DNA of 52,065 nucleotides, from NCBI GenBank assembly GCA_910585665.1, contig CAJUFI010000027.1, positions 1-52,065 on the forward strand. Direction: 5' to 3'. Shown here one piece after another: positions 6,238 through 15,357 of the stretch; within the stretch, counting starts at the first letter, position 1; every line of letters starts with the position of its first letter. The translations under genes were made by a program, and so were the position numbers. Below the pieces are notes generated by a model that made no database searches, had not been told where the DNA came from, and was given only the letters and a program-made list of their open reading frames with translations. Source of the DNA: an uncultured Acetatifactor sp. GTDB lineage: Bacteria > Bacillota > Clostridia > Lachnospirales > Lachnospiraceae.

Positions 6238-7674
6238 ATGGGGGAGGAAGGAATCGGCATATTTCCAGCGGAGGACGCGCTGGAAATGGTTCTTATGTTT
6301 GACGGCACGGGGAGGATTTTGTACGCCAATGCCGCCGCCTGCGATAAGCTGGGATATGTCCGGGAGGAAAGCGCCGGGGCGCGCATGGAGGATGTCCTTC
6401 CCGGCGCCTTCCAGCCCTCCGGGAGCGGTGCCGGGGCAGAGAGCTGGCCCGACGGGGGTACGCGCCATCTGGTGATGTACCGGAAGAACCTGACCTGCTT
6501 CCCCGTGGAGGCGAAGATCGTCCCAAGCCCCGGCAATCCCGGCTGTTATCTGTGCCTGGCCGACGATGTCCTGGAAAAGGAGCATCTGGCCCGGGAGATC
6601 GGCCAGGTGCGGGAGGAGGCCCGGCAGGCGGCGAAAGTGAAGTCGGAGTTCGTGGCCAATGTCACCCATGAGCTGCGCACCCCGGTGAACGGCATCCTGG
6701 GCAATGTGCGGGAGCTCCTGGGCCAGGTGGAGGACGAGCGGACGGTGCAGGCGCTGCAGCTGATAGAGCGCTGCTGCGGGGACATGAACAAGATCATCAA
6801 CAATATCCTGGACTTCTCGAAGCTGGAGGCCGGGAAGTTCGTTTTAGAATCCCGCAGGTTCCATTTCAGGAACATGCTGGATTATGTGAAGGCCCAGCAC
6901 ATCAGCAAGATCACGGAGAAAGGGCTGGACTTCTTCATGACGGTGTCCCCCCAGGTACCGGAGTATGTGGTGGGAGACGAATTGCGCGTCGTGCAGGTCC
7001 TGAACAATCTCCTCTCCAATGCCCTGAAGTTCACGGCGGTGGGCAGGATCGACGTCCAGGTGCTTCTGACCGCCAGGGTGGAGGATAAGGTAGAACTTTT
7101 CTTCATCGTGTCGGACACGGGGATAGGGATTGGGGAAGAGGACAGGGACAAACTGTTCCAGAGCTTTTCCCAGGTTGACGCCTCCATCTCCAGGAAGTAC
7201 GGGGGCACGGGCCTGGGCCTGAACATCTGCAAGCAGCTGGTGGAGCTGATGGGCGGCGATATAGAGGTGGAGAGCAAGAAGGGGAGAGGAAGCAATTTTT
7301 CCTTTTCCATCTGGGTGGAGGACGATGGGGGGGAAGCCGGCGGGCGGAAATCCCCGGATGACATAGCTGCAGTCTTCAAGGGCATGGCCCATGCGGGGGA
7401 GCGGGAGGAGACGGAGACCGTGAGGATCTACGGTTCCCCTGAGAACCGGGAGGCGCTGAAGAGGAATCTGTCGAAGCTGATTCTCTGTGTGGAGATGGGG
7501 AATTGGGAGAAGGCGGAGATGTTCATGGAGACGGTGAGGCAGCTGACGGAGGGGGCGCCTTCCGATGTGAAGCGCGCGGCGCTGAAGCTGAAGATGGCGA
7601 TCCAGAAGGGGGACTACGAAAAGGTGTCCGCCGAATATGAGAGACTAAACCAATGCAGTTTGGCTCCTGGCTGA
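6238..7674 (+). CDS. PAS-domain histidine kinase
   Basis: A 478-residue soluble sensor kinase with no membrane segment. A PAS fold at about 10-110 (LMFDGTGRILYANAAACDKLGY) is followed by the dimerisation domain with phospho-acceptor H144 in VTHELRTPVNG. The ATPase domain follows, with an N box (NLLSNALKFT), G1 DTGIGIGEED and G2 GGTGLGL. About 90 C-terminal residues are helical and unassigned; there is no receiver domain. ATG 6238 is chosen because GGAGG lies 5 bases upstream; ATG 6226 would add four residues. With the receivers on both sides and the Hpt protein at the end of the operon, it could feed a kinase-receiver-Hpt-receiver phosphorelay. The PAS ligand is unknown. Confidence 0.9.
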   Translation: MGEEGIGIFPAEDALEMVLMFDGTGRILYANAAACDKLGYVREESAGARMEDVLPGAFQPSGSGAGAESWPDGGTRHLVMYRKNLTCFPVEAKIVPSPGNPGCYLCLADDVLEKEHLAREIGQVREEARQAAKVKSEFVANVTHELRTPVNGILGNVRELLGQVEDERTVQALQLIERCCGDMNKIINNILDFSKLEAGKFVLESRRFHFRNMLDYVKAQHISKITEKGLDFFMTVSPQVPEYVVGDELRVVQVLNNLLSNALKFTAVGRIDVQVLLTARVEDKVELFFIVSDTGIGIGEEDRDKLFQSFSQVDASISRKYGGTGLGLNICKQLVELMGGDIEVESKKGRGSNFSFSIWVEDDGGEAGGRKSPDDIAAVFKGMAHAGEREETETVRIYGSPENREALKRNLSKLILCVEMGNWEKAEMFMETVRQLTEGAPSDVKRAALKLKMAIQKGDYEKVSAEYERLNQCSLAPG

Positions 7675-7701
7675 ATTGCGCGTAGCCGGGGAGGTGCACA
7701 G

Positions 7702-8754
7702 ATGGGACAGGACAGGGAATCGGCGAAGGTTCTCGTGGTGGACGATTTAGAGGCCAACAGATGTATCCTGGAGGAGATCATCCGGAATATGGGATGCTGT
7801 CCCGTGTCGGCCCGCAGCGGCGAGGAAGCGCTGCGGCTGATGGGGCAGGAGCGTCCGCATCTGATTCTGTCGGATATCTCCATGCCGGGCATGGACGGTT
7901 ATGAACTGTGCAGGATTTTGAAAGCCGACAGCAATACAAAAAGCATTCCTGTCATCTTTATTTCCGCATTCGATAATCCGAAAGATATTGTGGAGGGCCT
8001 GAGCCTCGGCGGTGCGGACTATATCACGAAGCCTTTCATCCCGGAGGTGGTGCAGGCCCGGGTGGGAGTGCATCTGCGCCTGTATGAGGCGGGCAGGGAG
8101 CTGGAGGCCATGAACCGGAGGCTGCAGGTGTCCCTGAACGAACAGCTCCGGCAGCTGGAGCAGGAGAAGAAGGATGTGCTGTATGCCCTGGCAGGGATCG
8201 CCGCGAAGAATTCCAGCTATAAGAGAGAACATATCGAACGTCTGAACAGGAACTGCGGCATATTGGCCCAGGCGATGCAGCTGTCTCCGCTGTTCGGGGA
8301 CAAGATTTCCGATACCTATATCGATACGATCGAGCTGGCAGCCCCCCTGTGCGACATCGGGAACATCGGCATCCCGCTGGAACTTTTGCGGAAGCGGGCG
8401 CCGCTGACGGAGGAGGAGATGGCGATCGTCCAGACCCACACCACTATCGGCGCGAAGCTTCTGGGGGATCTGCATGTGGGGAATGACTACAATGACTTCC
8501 TCCGCATCGCCGTGGATATCGCCCATTATCACCATGAGAACTGGGACGGGAGCGGTTATCCGGAGGGGCTTAAGCGGGAGGAAATCCCTCTTGCGGCCCA
8601 GATCGTCTCTATCATTGAAGTCTACTGTGCCCTGACGGACAAGAAGAACTATGGCAGGGAGGAAGCCTTCGCCATCATGGAGGGGGAGGCAGGGACGAAG
8701 TTCAATCCCGACATTTTCAGGATATGCCACAGGATATCGCGGCAGCTGAGCTGA
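7702..8754 (+). CDS. response regulator with degenerate HD-GYP domain
   Basis: A 350-residue protein with the same plan as the first gene of the operon. The receiver has DD at 14-15, the phospho-acceptor D58 in LSDISMPGMDG and the lysine in ITKPF, so phosphorylation is expected. The HD-GYP domain keeps HHENWDGSGYP (about 277-287), but the HD pair is CD (C217, D218 in LCDIGNIGIP), the following lysine is asparagine, and the DxYDAL segment reads EVYCAL. Loss of these metal ligands suggests that it does not hydrolyse cyclic-di-GMP and may act as a binding or partner protein. GGGAGGTG precedes ATG 7702. It sits between the kinase and CheR. Confidence 0.88.
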   Translation: MGQDRESAKVLVVDDLEANRCILEEIIRNMGCCPVSARSGEEALRLMGQERPHLILSDISMPGMDGYELCRILKADSNTKSIPVIFISAFDNPKDIVEGLSLGGADYITKPFIPEVVQARVGVHLRLYEAGRELEAMNRRLQVSLNEQLRQLEQEKKDVLYALAGIAAKNSSYKREHIERLNRNCGILAQAMQLSPLFGDKISDTYIDTIELAAPLCDIGNIGIPLELLRKRAPLTEEEMAIVQTHTTIGAKLLGDLHVGNDYNDFLRIAVDIAHYHHENWDGSGYPEGLKREEIPLAAQIVSIIEVYCALTDKKNYGREEAFAIMEGEAGTKFNPDIFRICHRISRQLS

Positions 8755-8847
8755 GGACAGCGATATCCGATTATATGAAATCGCACAGACAAAGGCGGCC
8801 GATGGGCCGGATTTTTGGTTGTCTGGCGAAAGGAGGTAGGATGAGCC

Positions 8848-9654
8848 GTGATCAAGGATGATGAGTTTATAAGGATTGCCTCTTATATGAAACAGCGCTA
8901 CGGCATAGACTTATATCAGAAGAAGGTCATTGTGAACGGACGGCTGGAGAATTATCTCAAGAGAGGCGGCTGGAAGACATTTGACGAGTTCATGAATGCG
9001 GTGGAGCATGACAAGACAGGGAACCAGGAGAAGATGCTGGTGAACTTCCTGACCACCAACCACACTTATTTCATGAGGGAGTTCGAGCATTTCGATTTTT
9101 TCAAGAGCCAGGTGCTCCCCTGGCTGAAGCAGAAGGAAGCCGGGAGGAAGGATCTGCGGATCTGGTGCGGCGCGGCCTCTTCGGGGGAGGAGCCTTATAT
9201 GATCGCCATGGTGCTGGCGGACTTCTTCGGGATGGAGCGGGGACAGTGGGACACGAAGGTGCTGGCCACGGACATTTCCACGAAGGTGCTCCAGAAGGCC
9301 ATGGCTGGCATCTATACCGATGAACAGCTGAAGAATATCCCGGAGCAGTGGAAGAAGCATTTCTTCAACAAGCTGGCGGGCGGGACCCAGTACCAGGTCA
9401 AGCAGGAGCTGAAGGACGAGGTCATTTTCCGTCAGTTCAATCTGATGGATCCTTTTCCGTTCAAACGGAAAATGCATACTATATTTTTGCGCAATGTTAT
9501 GATATATTTTGATGAGAAAACGAAACGGGAGCTGGTCCAGAAGGTGTACGACGCCCTGGAGCCGGGGGGATATCTGTTCATCGGGACCACGGAGACCCTT
9601 GACAGGAGCAGCACGGCGTTTCATATCATCCAGCCATCGATATTCAGAAAATGA
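8848..9654 (+). CDS. cheR: CheR-type chemoreceptor methyltransferase
   Basis: A 268-residue S-adenosylmethionine-dependent protein-glutamate methyltransferase that adds methyl groups to receptor glutamates for adaptation. The N-terminal helical domain covers about 1-75 (NFLTTNHTYFMREFEHF is the family junction), and the Rossmann domain begins with IWCGAASSGEEPYMIAM. A late motif, LRNVMIYFDEKTKRELVQKVY, matches the CheR C-terminal part. The start is GTG 8848, about 10 bases after AGGAGGT; an ATG at 8841 is out of frame and hits a stop after six codons. CheB follows, giving a complete methylation-demethylation pair. Confidence 0.93.
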   Translation: MIKDDEFIRIASYMKQRYGIDLYQKKVIVNGRLENYLKRGGWKTFDEFMNAVEHDKTGNQEKMLVNFLTTNHTYFMREFEHFDFFKSQVLPWLKQKEAGRKDLRIWCGAASSGEEPYMIAMVLADFFGMERGQWDTKVLATDISTKVLQKAMAGIYTDEQLKNIPEQWKKHFFNKLAGGTQYQVKQELKDEVIFRQFNLMDPFPFKRKMHTIFLRNVMIYFDEKTKRELVQKVYDALEPGGYLFIGTTETLDRSSTAFHIIQPSIFRK

Positions 9655-9695
9655 CAGATATCCAGGAAATCAGGAGAGAAGGGACGGATTGACAT

Positions 9696-10730
9696 ATGCT
9701 GCCGATTAAGGTTTTAGTCGTGGATGATTCCATTGTGTTCAGGGAACTGCTGGTCCAGAATCTGGGCAGGGATCCGGCAATCAGGGTGGTGGGGACGGCG
9801 AAGGATCCCTTTGAGGCCAGGGACGCCATCCTGGCGCTGAAGCCGGATGTGATGACGCTGGACATCGAGCTGCCCAGGATGAACGGAATCGAGTTCCTGC
9901 GCAAGCTCATGCCCCAGTACCCGCTTCCGGTGGTGGTGATCAGTTCCCTGAGCGACAAGGTGTTCGATGCCATGAACGCAGGCGCTGTGGACTTTGTGGC
10001 GAAGCCGGCCGTGTCCAGCCGGTCACAGTTGGAGGATTTCGTCAGGAACGAGCTGCTGGTGAAGATCAAGATAGCCGCCGGGGCCAAGATCGGCAATATC
10101 AAGAGGGCGGTCAACATGAACCAGGGGCGTCAGGAGTATATGTCCGTGAAAAGGGGCAACCTGATTGTGGCGATTGGAGCGTCCACAGGGGGGACGGAAG
10201 CCACGTCCACCGTGGTGAGGGAATACGGCACGGATATCCCCGGAATCGTATGCGTGCAGCACATGCCCCCCGGCTTCACCCAGATGTACGCCAAAAGGCT
10301 TAATGACGAGTGCCGGATTCAGGTGAAGGAGGCGGAGACCGGGGACAGGGTATTGCCCGGCCATATGCTGATAGCGCCCGGCGGCGACAGGCATATGAGG
10401 CTGGTGAAGGTGGGCGGCAATTATCAGGTGGAGGTCAAGCCGGGGCCAAGGGTGAACGGCCACTGTCCCTCCGTGGACGTGCTGTTCGATTCCGTGGCGA
10501 AAGCCGCCGGGGCCGATGCCGTGGGCATCATCCTCACGGGGATGGGCGGGGACGGCGCGAAGGGGCTGCTGGCCATGAGGAAGGCCGGGGCCAGGACCAT
10601 AGGGCAGGACGAATCCACCTGTGTGGTCTATGGGATGCCGAAAGTCGCTTATGATCTGGGCGCGGTAGAATATCAGGAGAAACTGACCGATATCGCCGGA
10701 AGGACATACGCGGTATTAAATAAAATGTAA
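9696..10730 (+). CDS. cheB: CheB-type receptor methylesterase
   Basis: A 344-residue two-domain protein. The receiver domain has DD at 10-11 and the phospho-acceptor D56 in TLDIELPRMNG. A linker leads to the methylesterase/glutamine-deamidase domain, with the catalytic serine in GASTGGTEA, histidine in VQHMPPGFT and aspartate in GMGGDGAKG. It removes methyl groups from receptors when phosphorylated by CheA, opposing CheR. The length and motifs are those of a full, active family member. It lies 42 bases after cheR and 13 bases before the CheY-like gene, within one operon. Confidence 0.95.
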   Translation: MLPIKVLVVDDSIVFRELLVQNLGRDPAIRVVGTAKDPFEARDAILALKPDVMTLDIELPRMNGIEFLRKLMPQYPLPVVVISSLSDKVFDAMNAGAVDFVAKPAVSSRSQLEDFVRNELLVKIKIAAGAKIGNIKRAVNMNQGRQEYMSVKRGNLIVAIGASTGGTEATSTVVREYGTDIPGIVCVQHMPPGFTQMYAKRLNDECRIQVKEAETGDRVLPGHMLIAPGGDRHMRLVKVGGNYQVEVKPGPRVNGHCPSVDVLFDSVAKAAGADAVGIILTGMGGDGAKGLLAMRKAGARTIGQDESTCVVYGMPKVAYDLGAVEYQEKLTDIAGRTYAVLNKM

Positions 10731-10742
10731 AGGAGAAAGATC

Positions 10743-11135
10743 ATGAAAATTCTGCTAGCAGAGGATGATTTCGCGACAAGGAAGTTTATGGCGGGTTTTC
10801 TCTCAAAGTATGGCGAATGCGATATCACTGTGGACGGCATGGAAGCGGTGGACGCTTTTCTGATGGCTTTGGAGGATAAGGAGCCCTATGATTTGGTGTG
10901 TTTGGACATCATGATGCCGGTGATGGACGGATATCAGGCGCTCATGGGCATCCGCAATCTGGAGAAGGAGAGGGACATTCCCCAGGACAAGGCTGTGAAA
11001 GTCATCATGACCACCGCGCTGAACGAGGAGAAGAACGTGAAGATGGCGTTTGAACTGGGGTGCACCATATACTCCGGGAAGCCGATCGATCAGGAGCGGT
11101 TCGAACAGGCAATGAAAAAGCTGAACCTGATTTAA
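10743..11135 (+). CDS. CheY-like single-domain response regulator
   Basis: A 130-residue stand-alone receiver. The acidic pocket is EDD at 7-9, the phospho-acceptor is D55 in CLDIMMPVMDG, the switch threonine lies in IMTTAL, and the conserved lysine lies in YSGKPI. It is the likely CheA output regulator. Without flagellar genes in the window, it is unclear whether it acts on a flagellar switch or on another partner. AAGGAG precedes the start. A hairpin at 11166-11187 separates it from cheA. Confidence 0.9.
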   Translation: MKILLAEDDFATRKFMAGFLSKYGECDITVDGMEAVDAFLMALEDKEPYDLVCLDIMMPVMDGYQALMGIRNLEKERDIPQDKAVKVIMTTALNEEKNVKMAFELGCTIYSGKPIDQERFEQAMKKLNLI

Positions 11136-11165
11136 GGGACCTGGTTTTCGGCAGATAAGAAATCA

Positions 11166-11187
11166 AAACGCGCTTTTGGGCGCGTTT
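11166..11187 (+). terminator. hairpin between the cheY-like gene and cheA
   Basis: AAACGCGC (11166-11173) and GCGCGTTT (11180-11187) form an 8-pair stem with a 6-base loop, ending in only three T residues. The cheA ribosome site (AAAGGAG) begins a few bases later. Partial attenuation or transcript processing between CheY-like and CheA synthesis is possible. Confidence 0.4.
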
Positions 11188-11203
11188 AGGAAAGGAGATA
11201 GAT

Positions 11204-13381
11204 ATGGCGGGAGATTTTAACACAGAAAGCATGCTGGATATGTATCTGTTCGAGAACGGCCAGCTGCTGGAACAGCTTCAGGAGACCGTCCTGGAGCAGA
11301 AAGATGCCGACTGCTTTGATGAAGACAGCATCAATGAGATATTCCGGACCATGCACACCATCAAAGGCTCTTCGGGCATCATGATGTTCGACAATATCAC
11401 GGCTGTGTCCCACAAGCTGGAGGACGTCTTTTTCTATTTGAGGGAATCCCATCCCGACAATGTCCCTCATGTAGAGCTGGTGGAGCATGTGCTGGAGGTG
11501 GAGGATTTCATCTCCAACGAGATGGAGAAGATTCGCAACGGGGATCCCGTGGACGGCGATGCCAGCAGCATCATCGCGGATCTGGACAAATTCCTGAATG
11601 TTATCAAGAACGGAGGGGCAGCGGCCGACGGCGGAGAGGCGCCGCAGAATGTGCATGAGGAGCCGAAGCATTTCTACATTGCCCCGGTGGCCACAGCTGC
11701 CAGCCGTTTCTACAAGATTTTCATCCACTTCTTCCCGGAGACGGAGATGACCAATGTGCATGCGTACAAGGCCGTCTATGCCCTGAAGGAGATCGCGGAG
11801 GATATCCTGTATTCGCCGGAGGAGCTGCTCACGGACGAGAAGTGCTCGGAGACCATCCTCAAAGAGGGGTTCCGGATTCTGCTGCAGGCCCAGTGCACGG
11901 AAGAAGAGGTGCGCGAGCTGATCGGCGTGGGATATGACATCGAGAAGGTGGACGTATTCGAATGCGATGCCAACCAGTTCTTACTGGGCTTCGACTTCAA
12001 TGACCAGGAACCTCCCGTGCCCAAGATTGACCTGGAATCCAGCGTGGAAGCCATAGAGGCGAAGCAGGAGGCTGCCCAGGCGGCTCAGGCTGCCCAGCCG
12101 GCAGCCGAGGAGAAGAAGCCGGAAGCGCCGAAGATCACGCCGGGCGATTTCGTCATCCAGTCCAAAGAGCCGGGCAAGCAGAAGAAGCTGGCAAAGGATA
12201 AGCCCAAGGGCGAAAAAGCCGCTTTCATCAGCGTCAATGTCAGCAAGATGGACCAGCTGATGGATTTGATCGGGGAGCTGGTCATTTCCGAGTCAGTGGT
12301 GCTCCAGAGCTCCGACCTGAAAGTGCCGGGCCTGAACCTGGACAACTTCAACAAGGCCGCGGCCCAGCTTGCCTCCATTTCCACCGATCTGCAGACTGTC
12401 ATCATGTCCATGCGCATGGTGCCCCTGACAAATACCTTCCAGAAGATGAACCGCATCGTATTCGACGTGTCCAGGAAGCTGGGCAAGGACATCGAGTTCG
12501 TGATGGTGGGAGACAGCACGGAGGTGGATAAGAACATCATCGAGCACATCTCCGACCCGCTGATGCATCTGGTGCGGAATGCCGTGGACCACGGCATCGA
12601 GACCAACGAGGAGCGCCAGGAGAGCGGCAAGATGGAGAAGGGCAAGGTGACACTGTCTGCCAAGACCGAGGCGGGTAAGGTATGGATCAGCGTGGAGGAC
12701 AACGGCACCGGCCTGAACCGCGAAAAGATCCTGGCCAAGGCGAGGAAGCAGGGGATCCTAGACGACAACAAGCCGGATGCCGCCTATTCGGACAAGGAAG
12801 TGTACCAGTTCATCACGCTGCCCGGTTTCTCCACCAATGAGCAGGTGACGGAGTATTCCGGCCGTGGGGTGGGCATGGACGTGGTGGTGCAGAACATCCA
12901 GGCCATCGGCGGCGCTCTGGAGATTGAGAGCACGCCCGGCTTCGGCAGCGTGATGAGCCTGAAGATTCCTCTGACGCTGGCCATCATAGACGGTATCGTC
13001 ATGGAAGTGGGAAGTTCCTCCTTCGTGATGGAGACGGGCGTGATCAAGCAGTTCATCCGCGTGAAAGAGGATATGATGATTCACGAGCCCAACGGCGACG
13101 AGTTCGTCATGATCCGCGGCGATTGCTTCCCGGTGATTCGCCTGGGCAGATGGTACGACCTGGACACGTACCAGGAGTCCGTGGAAGACGGCGTGATGCT
13201 GATCCTGGAAGTGGAAGACAAGAAGGTCTGCCTTCTGGTCGACAAGCTGGTGGGGCAGCAGGAGATAGTGGTAAAACCGATTCCCTCTTATATCAAAAAG
13301 GTCAGGGGCCTGTCCGGCTGTACGCAGCTCGGCGATGGCAGCATCGCTTTGATATTGGACGCCCCTGGATTGGTAGAATAA
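11204..13381 (+). CDS. cheA: CheA chemosensory histidine kinase
   Basis: A 725-residue kinase with the standard order. P1 carries the phosphorylated H51 in MHTIKGSSG. A region at about 150-260 is consistent with a P2 CheY/CheB-docking domain, followed by an Ala/Lys-rich linker at about 283-335. The P3 dimerisation helices begin at VNVSKMDQLMDLIGELV, the P4 ATPase has HLVRNAVDHGIE, EDNGTGLN and GRGVGMDVV, and the C terminus is a CheW-like P5 domain. It takes signals from receptors through CheW and passes phosphate to the CheY-like protein and CheB. GGAGATAGAT precedes ATG. All key residues are present, so it should be active. Confidence 0.96.
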   Translation: MAGDFNTESMLDMYLFENGQLLEQLQETVLEQKDADCFDEDSINEIFRTMHTIKGSSGIMMFDNITAVSHKLEDVFFYLRESHPDNVPHVELVEHVLEVEDFISNEMEKIRNGDPVDGDASSIIADLDKFLNVIKNGGAAADGGEAPQNVHEEPKHFYIAPVATAASRFYKIFIHFFPETEMTNVHAYKAVYALKEIAEDILYSPEELLTDEKCSETILKEGFRILLQAQCTEEEVRELIGVGYDIEKVDVFECDANQFLLGFDFNDQEPPVPKIDLESSVEAIEAKQEAAQAAQAAQPAAEEKKPEAPKITPGDFVIQSKEPGKQKKLAKDKPKGEKAAFISVNVSKMDQLMDLIGELVISESVVLQSSDLKVPGLNLDNFNKAAAQLASISTDLQTVIMSMRMVPLTNTFQKMNRIVFDVSRKLGKDIEFVMVGDSTEVDKNIIEHISDPLMHLVRNAVDHGIETNEERQESGKMEKGKVTLSAKTEAGKVWISVEDNGTGLNREKILAKARKQGILDDNKPDAAYSDKEVYQFITLPGFSTNEQVTEYSGRGVGMDVVVQNIQAIGGALEIESTPGFGSVMSLKIPLTLAIIDGIVMEVGSSSFVMETGVIKQFIRVKEDMMIHEPNGDEFVMIRGDCFPVIRLGRWYDLDTYQESVEDGVMLILEVEDKKVCLLVDKLVGQQEIVVKPIPSYIKKVRGLSGCTQLGDGSIALILDAPGLVE

Positions 13382-13405
13382 AAATAGAAAGGAACGGTAT
13401 ATCAT

Positions 13406-13945
13406 ATGGACAAAACAAGCGGGCTGCTGGGGCAGCCGGAAGGCATGGACAATGTCGCAAATGAGCGCGACACGCAGAAGGGCAAGTATATGACCTTCAA
13501 GTCCGGATCGGAATATTTCGGGCTGGAGATACAATATGTGCAGCAGATCATACAGTTCCAGGCGGTGACGAAGATTCCCGAGACAGAGGATTACATCAAG
13601 GGGCTGATCAACCTGAGGGGAAAAATCGTACCTGTGGTGGATGTGCGGCTGCGCTTCCACCAGGGCGAGTATGAGTATAATGACAAGACATGTATCCTTG
13701 TCATCAATGTGAAGGACACCACGGTGGGACTGATCGTGGAGCAGATTGCCGAGGTGGCGGAGATCAAGGAGGAGAACATTCTGCCGCCTCCTACAATCGG
13801 CAGAGGAGACAAGGGCCATAACAAATATGTCTACGGCATCGGAAAGGTCGGGAATTCAGTGAAGCTTCTGTTGGATCCGGAGAAGCTGCTGTATGACGAT
13901 GACCCCTCGGATGCGGACCAATTAAAAAGAGCTGAGGAAGAGTGA
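13406..13945 (+). CDS. cheW: CheW receptor-kinase coupling protein
   Basis: A 179-residue CheW-domain protein that links chemoreceptors to CheA. The core covers about residues 25-165, with IEYVQQII-type packing segments and the family motif GLINLRGKIVPVVDVRLRF near 70-88. There is a roughly 25-residue polar N-terminal extension and a short acidic C-terminal tail. It starts 25 bases after cheA, and its stop lies just before the ATG of the receptor gene, so the three are co-transcribed. Confidence 0.93.
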   Translation: MDKTSGLLGQPEGMDNVANERDTQKGKYMTFKSGSEYFGLEIQYVQQIIQFQAVTKIPETEDYIKGLINLRGKIVPVVDVRLRFHQGEYEYNDKTCILVINVKDTTVGLIVEQIAEVAEIKEENILPPPTIGRGDKGHNKYVYGIGKVGNSVKLLLDPEKLLYDDDPSDADQLKRAEEE

Positions 13946-13959
13946 GAGGAGAGAATGAC

Positions 13960-15309
13960 ATGAAGAACTTGAAGATGAAGACGAAATTGCTCATAGGGTT
14001 TTTTATCCCTATCGCGCTGACGCTGCTGAACATCATCATCGGCGACTTGTCCACCAAAGCGGCGGTGGGAATCACGGATCCGGCAGCACAGGAAAGGTAT
14101 GTGACGAATGCGGCTATCTTTACGGCTGTGGTCGCTGTGGTGTCAGTGGGAATCACGGTGTTCGTGGCGCTGGCGCTGATCAAGGTCATCGAGAAGTCCG
14201 TGGCGCAGCTGTCCGACGCGGCGAAGGAGATCGCAAAGGGCCGCGTGGACATCAAGCTGGTCAAGTACAACAACGATGAGTTCGGCGAACTGGTGGACGA
14301 GTACACCAAGGTGATCGAGAACATTAAGTATCAGGCCCATGTGGCCGAGGAAGTGGCCGGCGGGAACCTGACCATTACGGTCAATCCCAGTTCCGCGGAT
14401 GACATTCTGGGCCATTCCTTAAAGAAACTGGTTGAGGACAACCACAATGCACTGACCAATATCAGCGATGCGGGAGCCCAGGTCACCATCAGCTCCTCTC
14501 AGGTAGCCAGCGCCAGCCAGGCCCTGGCCCAGGGTTCCACGGAGCAGGCCAGCGCCATCCAGCAGATCACGGCTTCCATCGATGAGATCGCGGAGAAGAC
14601 GAAGCAGAACGCAGAGCAGGCCAATTCCGCTGCCAGCCTGGTAGTCCACGCGATTGAAGATGTCAAACGGGGCAATGTGCAGATGCAGGATACCATCACT
14701 GCCATGCAGGATATCAACAGATCCTCCGAGAATATCTCCAAGATCATCAAGACCATTGACGACATCGCTTTCCAGACCAACATCCTGGCGCTGAACGCGG
14801 CCGTGGAGGCTGCAAGGGCCGGCGAGGCGGGGAAGGGCTTCGCGGTGGTGGCGGAAGAGGTCAGGAGCCTGGCGGCCAAGAGCGCCGAGGCGGCGAAAGA
14901 GACTTCCGCTCTGATTGAGGATTCCATCGAGAAGGTGAATTCCGGCGCGAAGACGGTAGACGAGACTGCAAAGGCCATGGAAGAGATTTCGAAGGTGGTG
15001 CAGGACAGCGAAATCATCATCAATGGCATCGCAGAGTCCTCCAACTACCAGGCGACGGCAGTGGCCCAGATTGAGCAGGCCATCTCTCAGGTATCTCAGG
15101 TAGTGCAGACTAACTCGGCCACCAGCGAAGAATGTGCGGCTGCCAGCGAAGAGCTGTCCAACCAGGCTTCCAGGATGCGGGAGATGCTTTCCATCTACAA
15201 TTTAGGCAATGAGGGCGGCAATGCTTCCTACAAGGGCGCCTCGTCCTATCCTTCTTCAGCGGCAAATGAGCAGGTAATCTCCCTTGGCGACGGCTTCGGG
15301 AAATATTGA
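13960..15309 (+). CDS. methyl-accepting chemotaxis protein with a minimal outside domain
   Basis: A 449-residue receptor. Two membrane segments (about 8-30 and 48-72) are separated by only about 20 extracytoplasmic residues, so there is no room for a normal ligand-binding domain. A HAMP region (about 75-135) and the methylation helices follow, with the conserved hairpin FQTNILALNAAVEAARAGEAG-KGFAVVAEEVRSLA. No C-terminal pentapeptide tether is seen. The start is ATG 13960, with AGGAG 7-8 bases upstream; a GTG at 13942 would overlap cheW. The receptor may sense membrane state, an inside signal or a partner protein. It is the only receptor in the operon. Confidence 0.92.
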   Translation: MKNLKMKTKLLIGFFIPIALTLLNIIIGDLSTKAAVGITDPAAQERYVTNAAIFTAVVAVVSVGITVFVALALIKVIEKSVAQLSDAAKEIAKGRVDIKLVKYNNDEFGELVDEYTKVIENIKYQAHVAEEVAGGNLTITVNPSSADDILGHSLKKLVEDNHNALTNISDAGAQVTISSSQVASASQALAQGSTEQASAIQQITASIDEIAEKTKQNAEQANSAASLVVHAIEDVKRGNVQMQDTITAMQDINRSSENISKIIKTIDDIAFQTNILALNAAVEAARAGEAGKGFAVVAEEVRSLAAKSAEAAKETSALIEDSIEKVNSGAKTVDETAKAMEEISKVVQDSEIIINGIAESSNYQATAVAQIEQAISQVSQVVQTNSATSEECAAASEELSNQASRMREMLSIYNLGNEGGNASYKGASSYPSSAANEQVISLGDGFGKY

Positions 15310-15357
15310 TTCCGCACGGACCGCGGAGACGGTTAGTTTAGGAAAGAGGTGAGTTCG

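Noticed and set aside
13406..15309. Flagellar or CheC/CheD-type genes hidden near cheW and the receptor
   Set aside because: All frames between cheA and the terminator at 15728 are accounted for by CheW, the receptor and the Hpt protein. No such motif was found.
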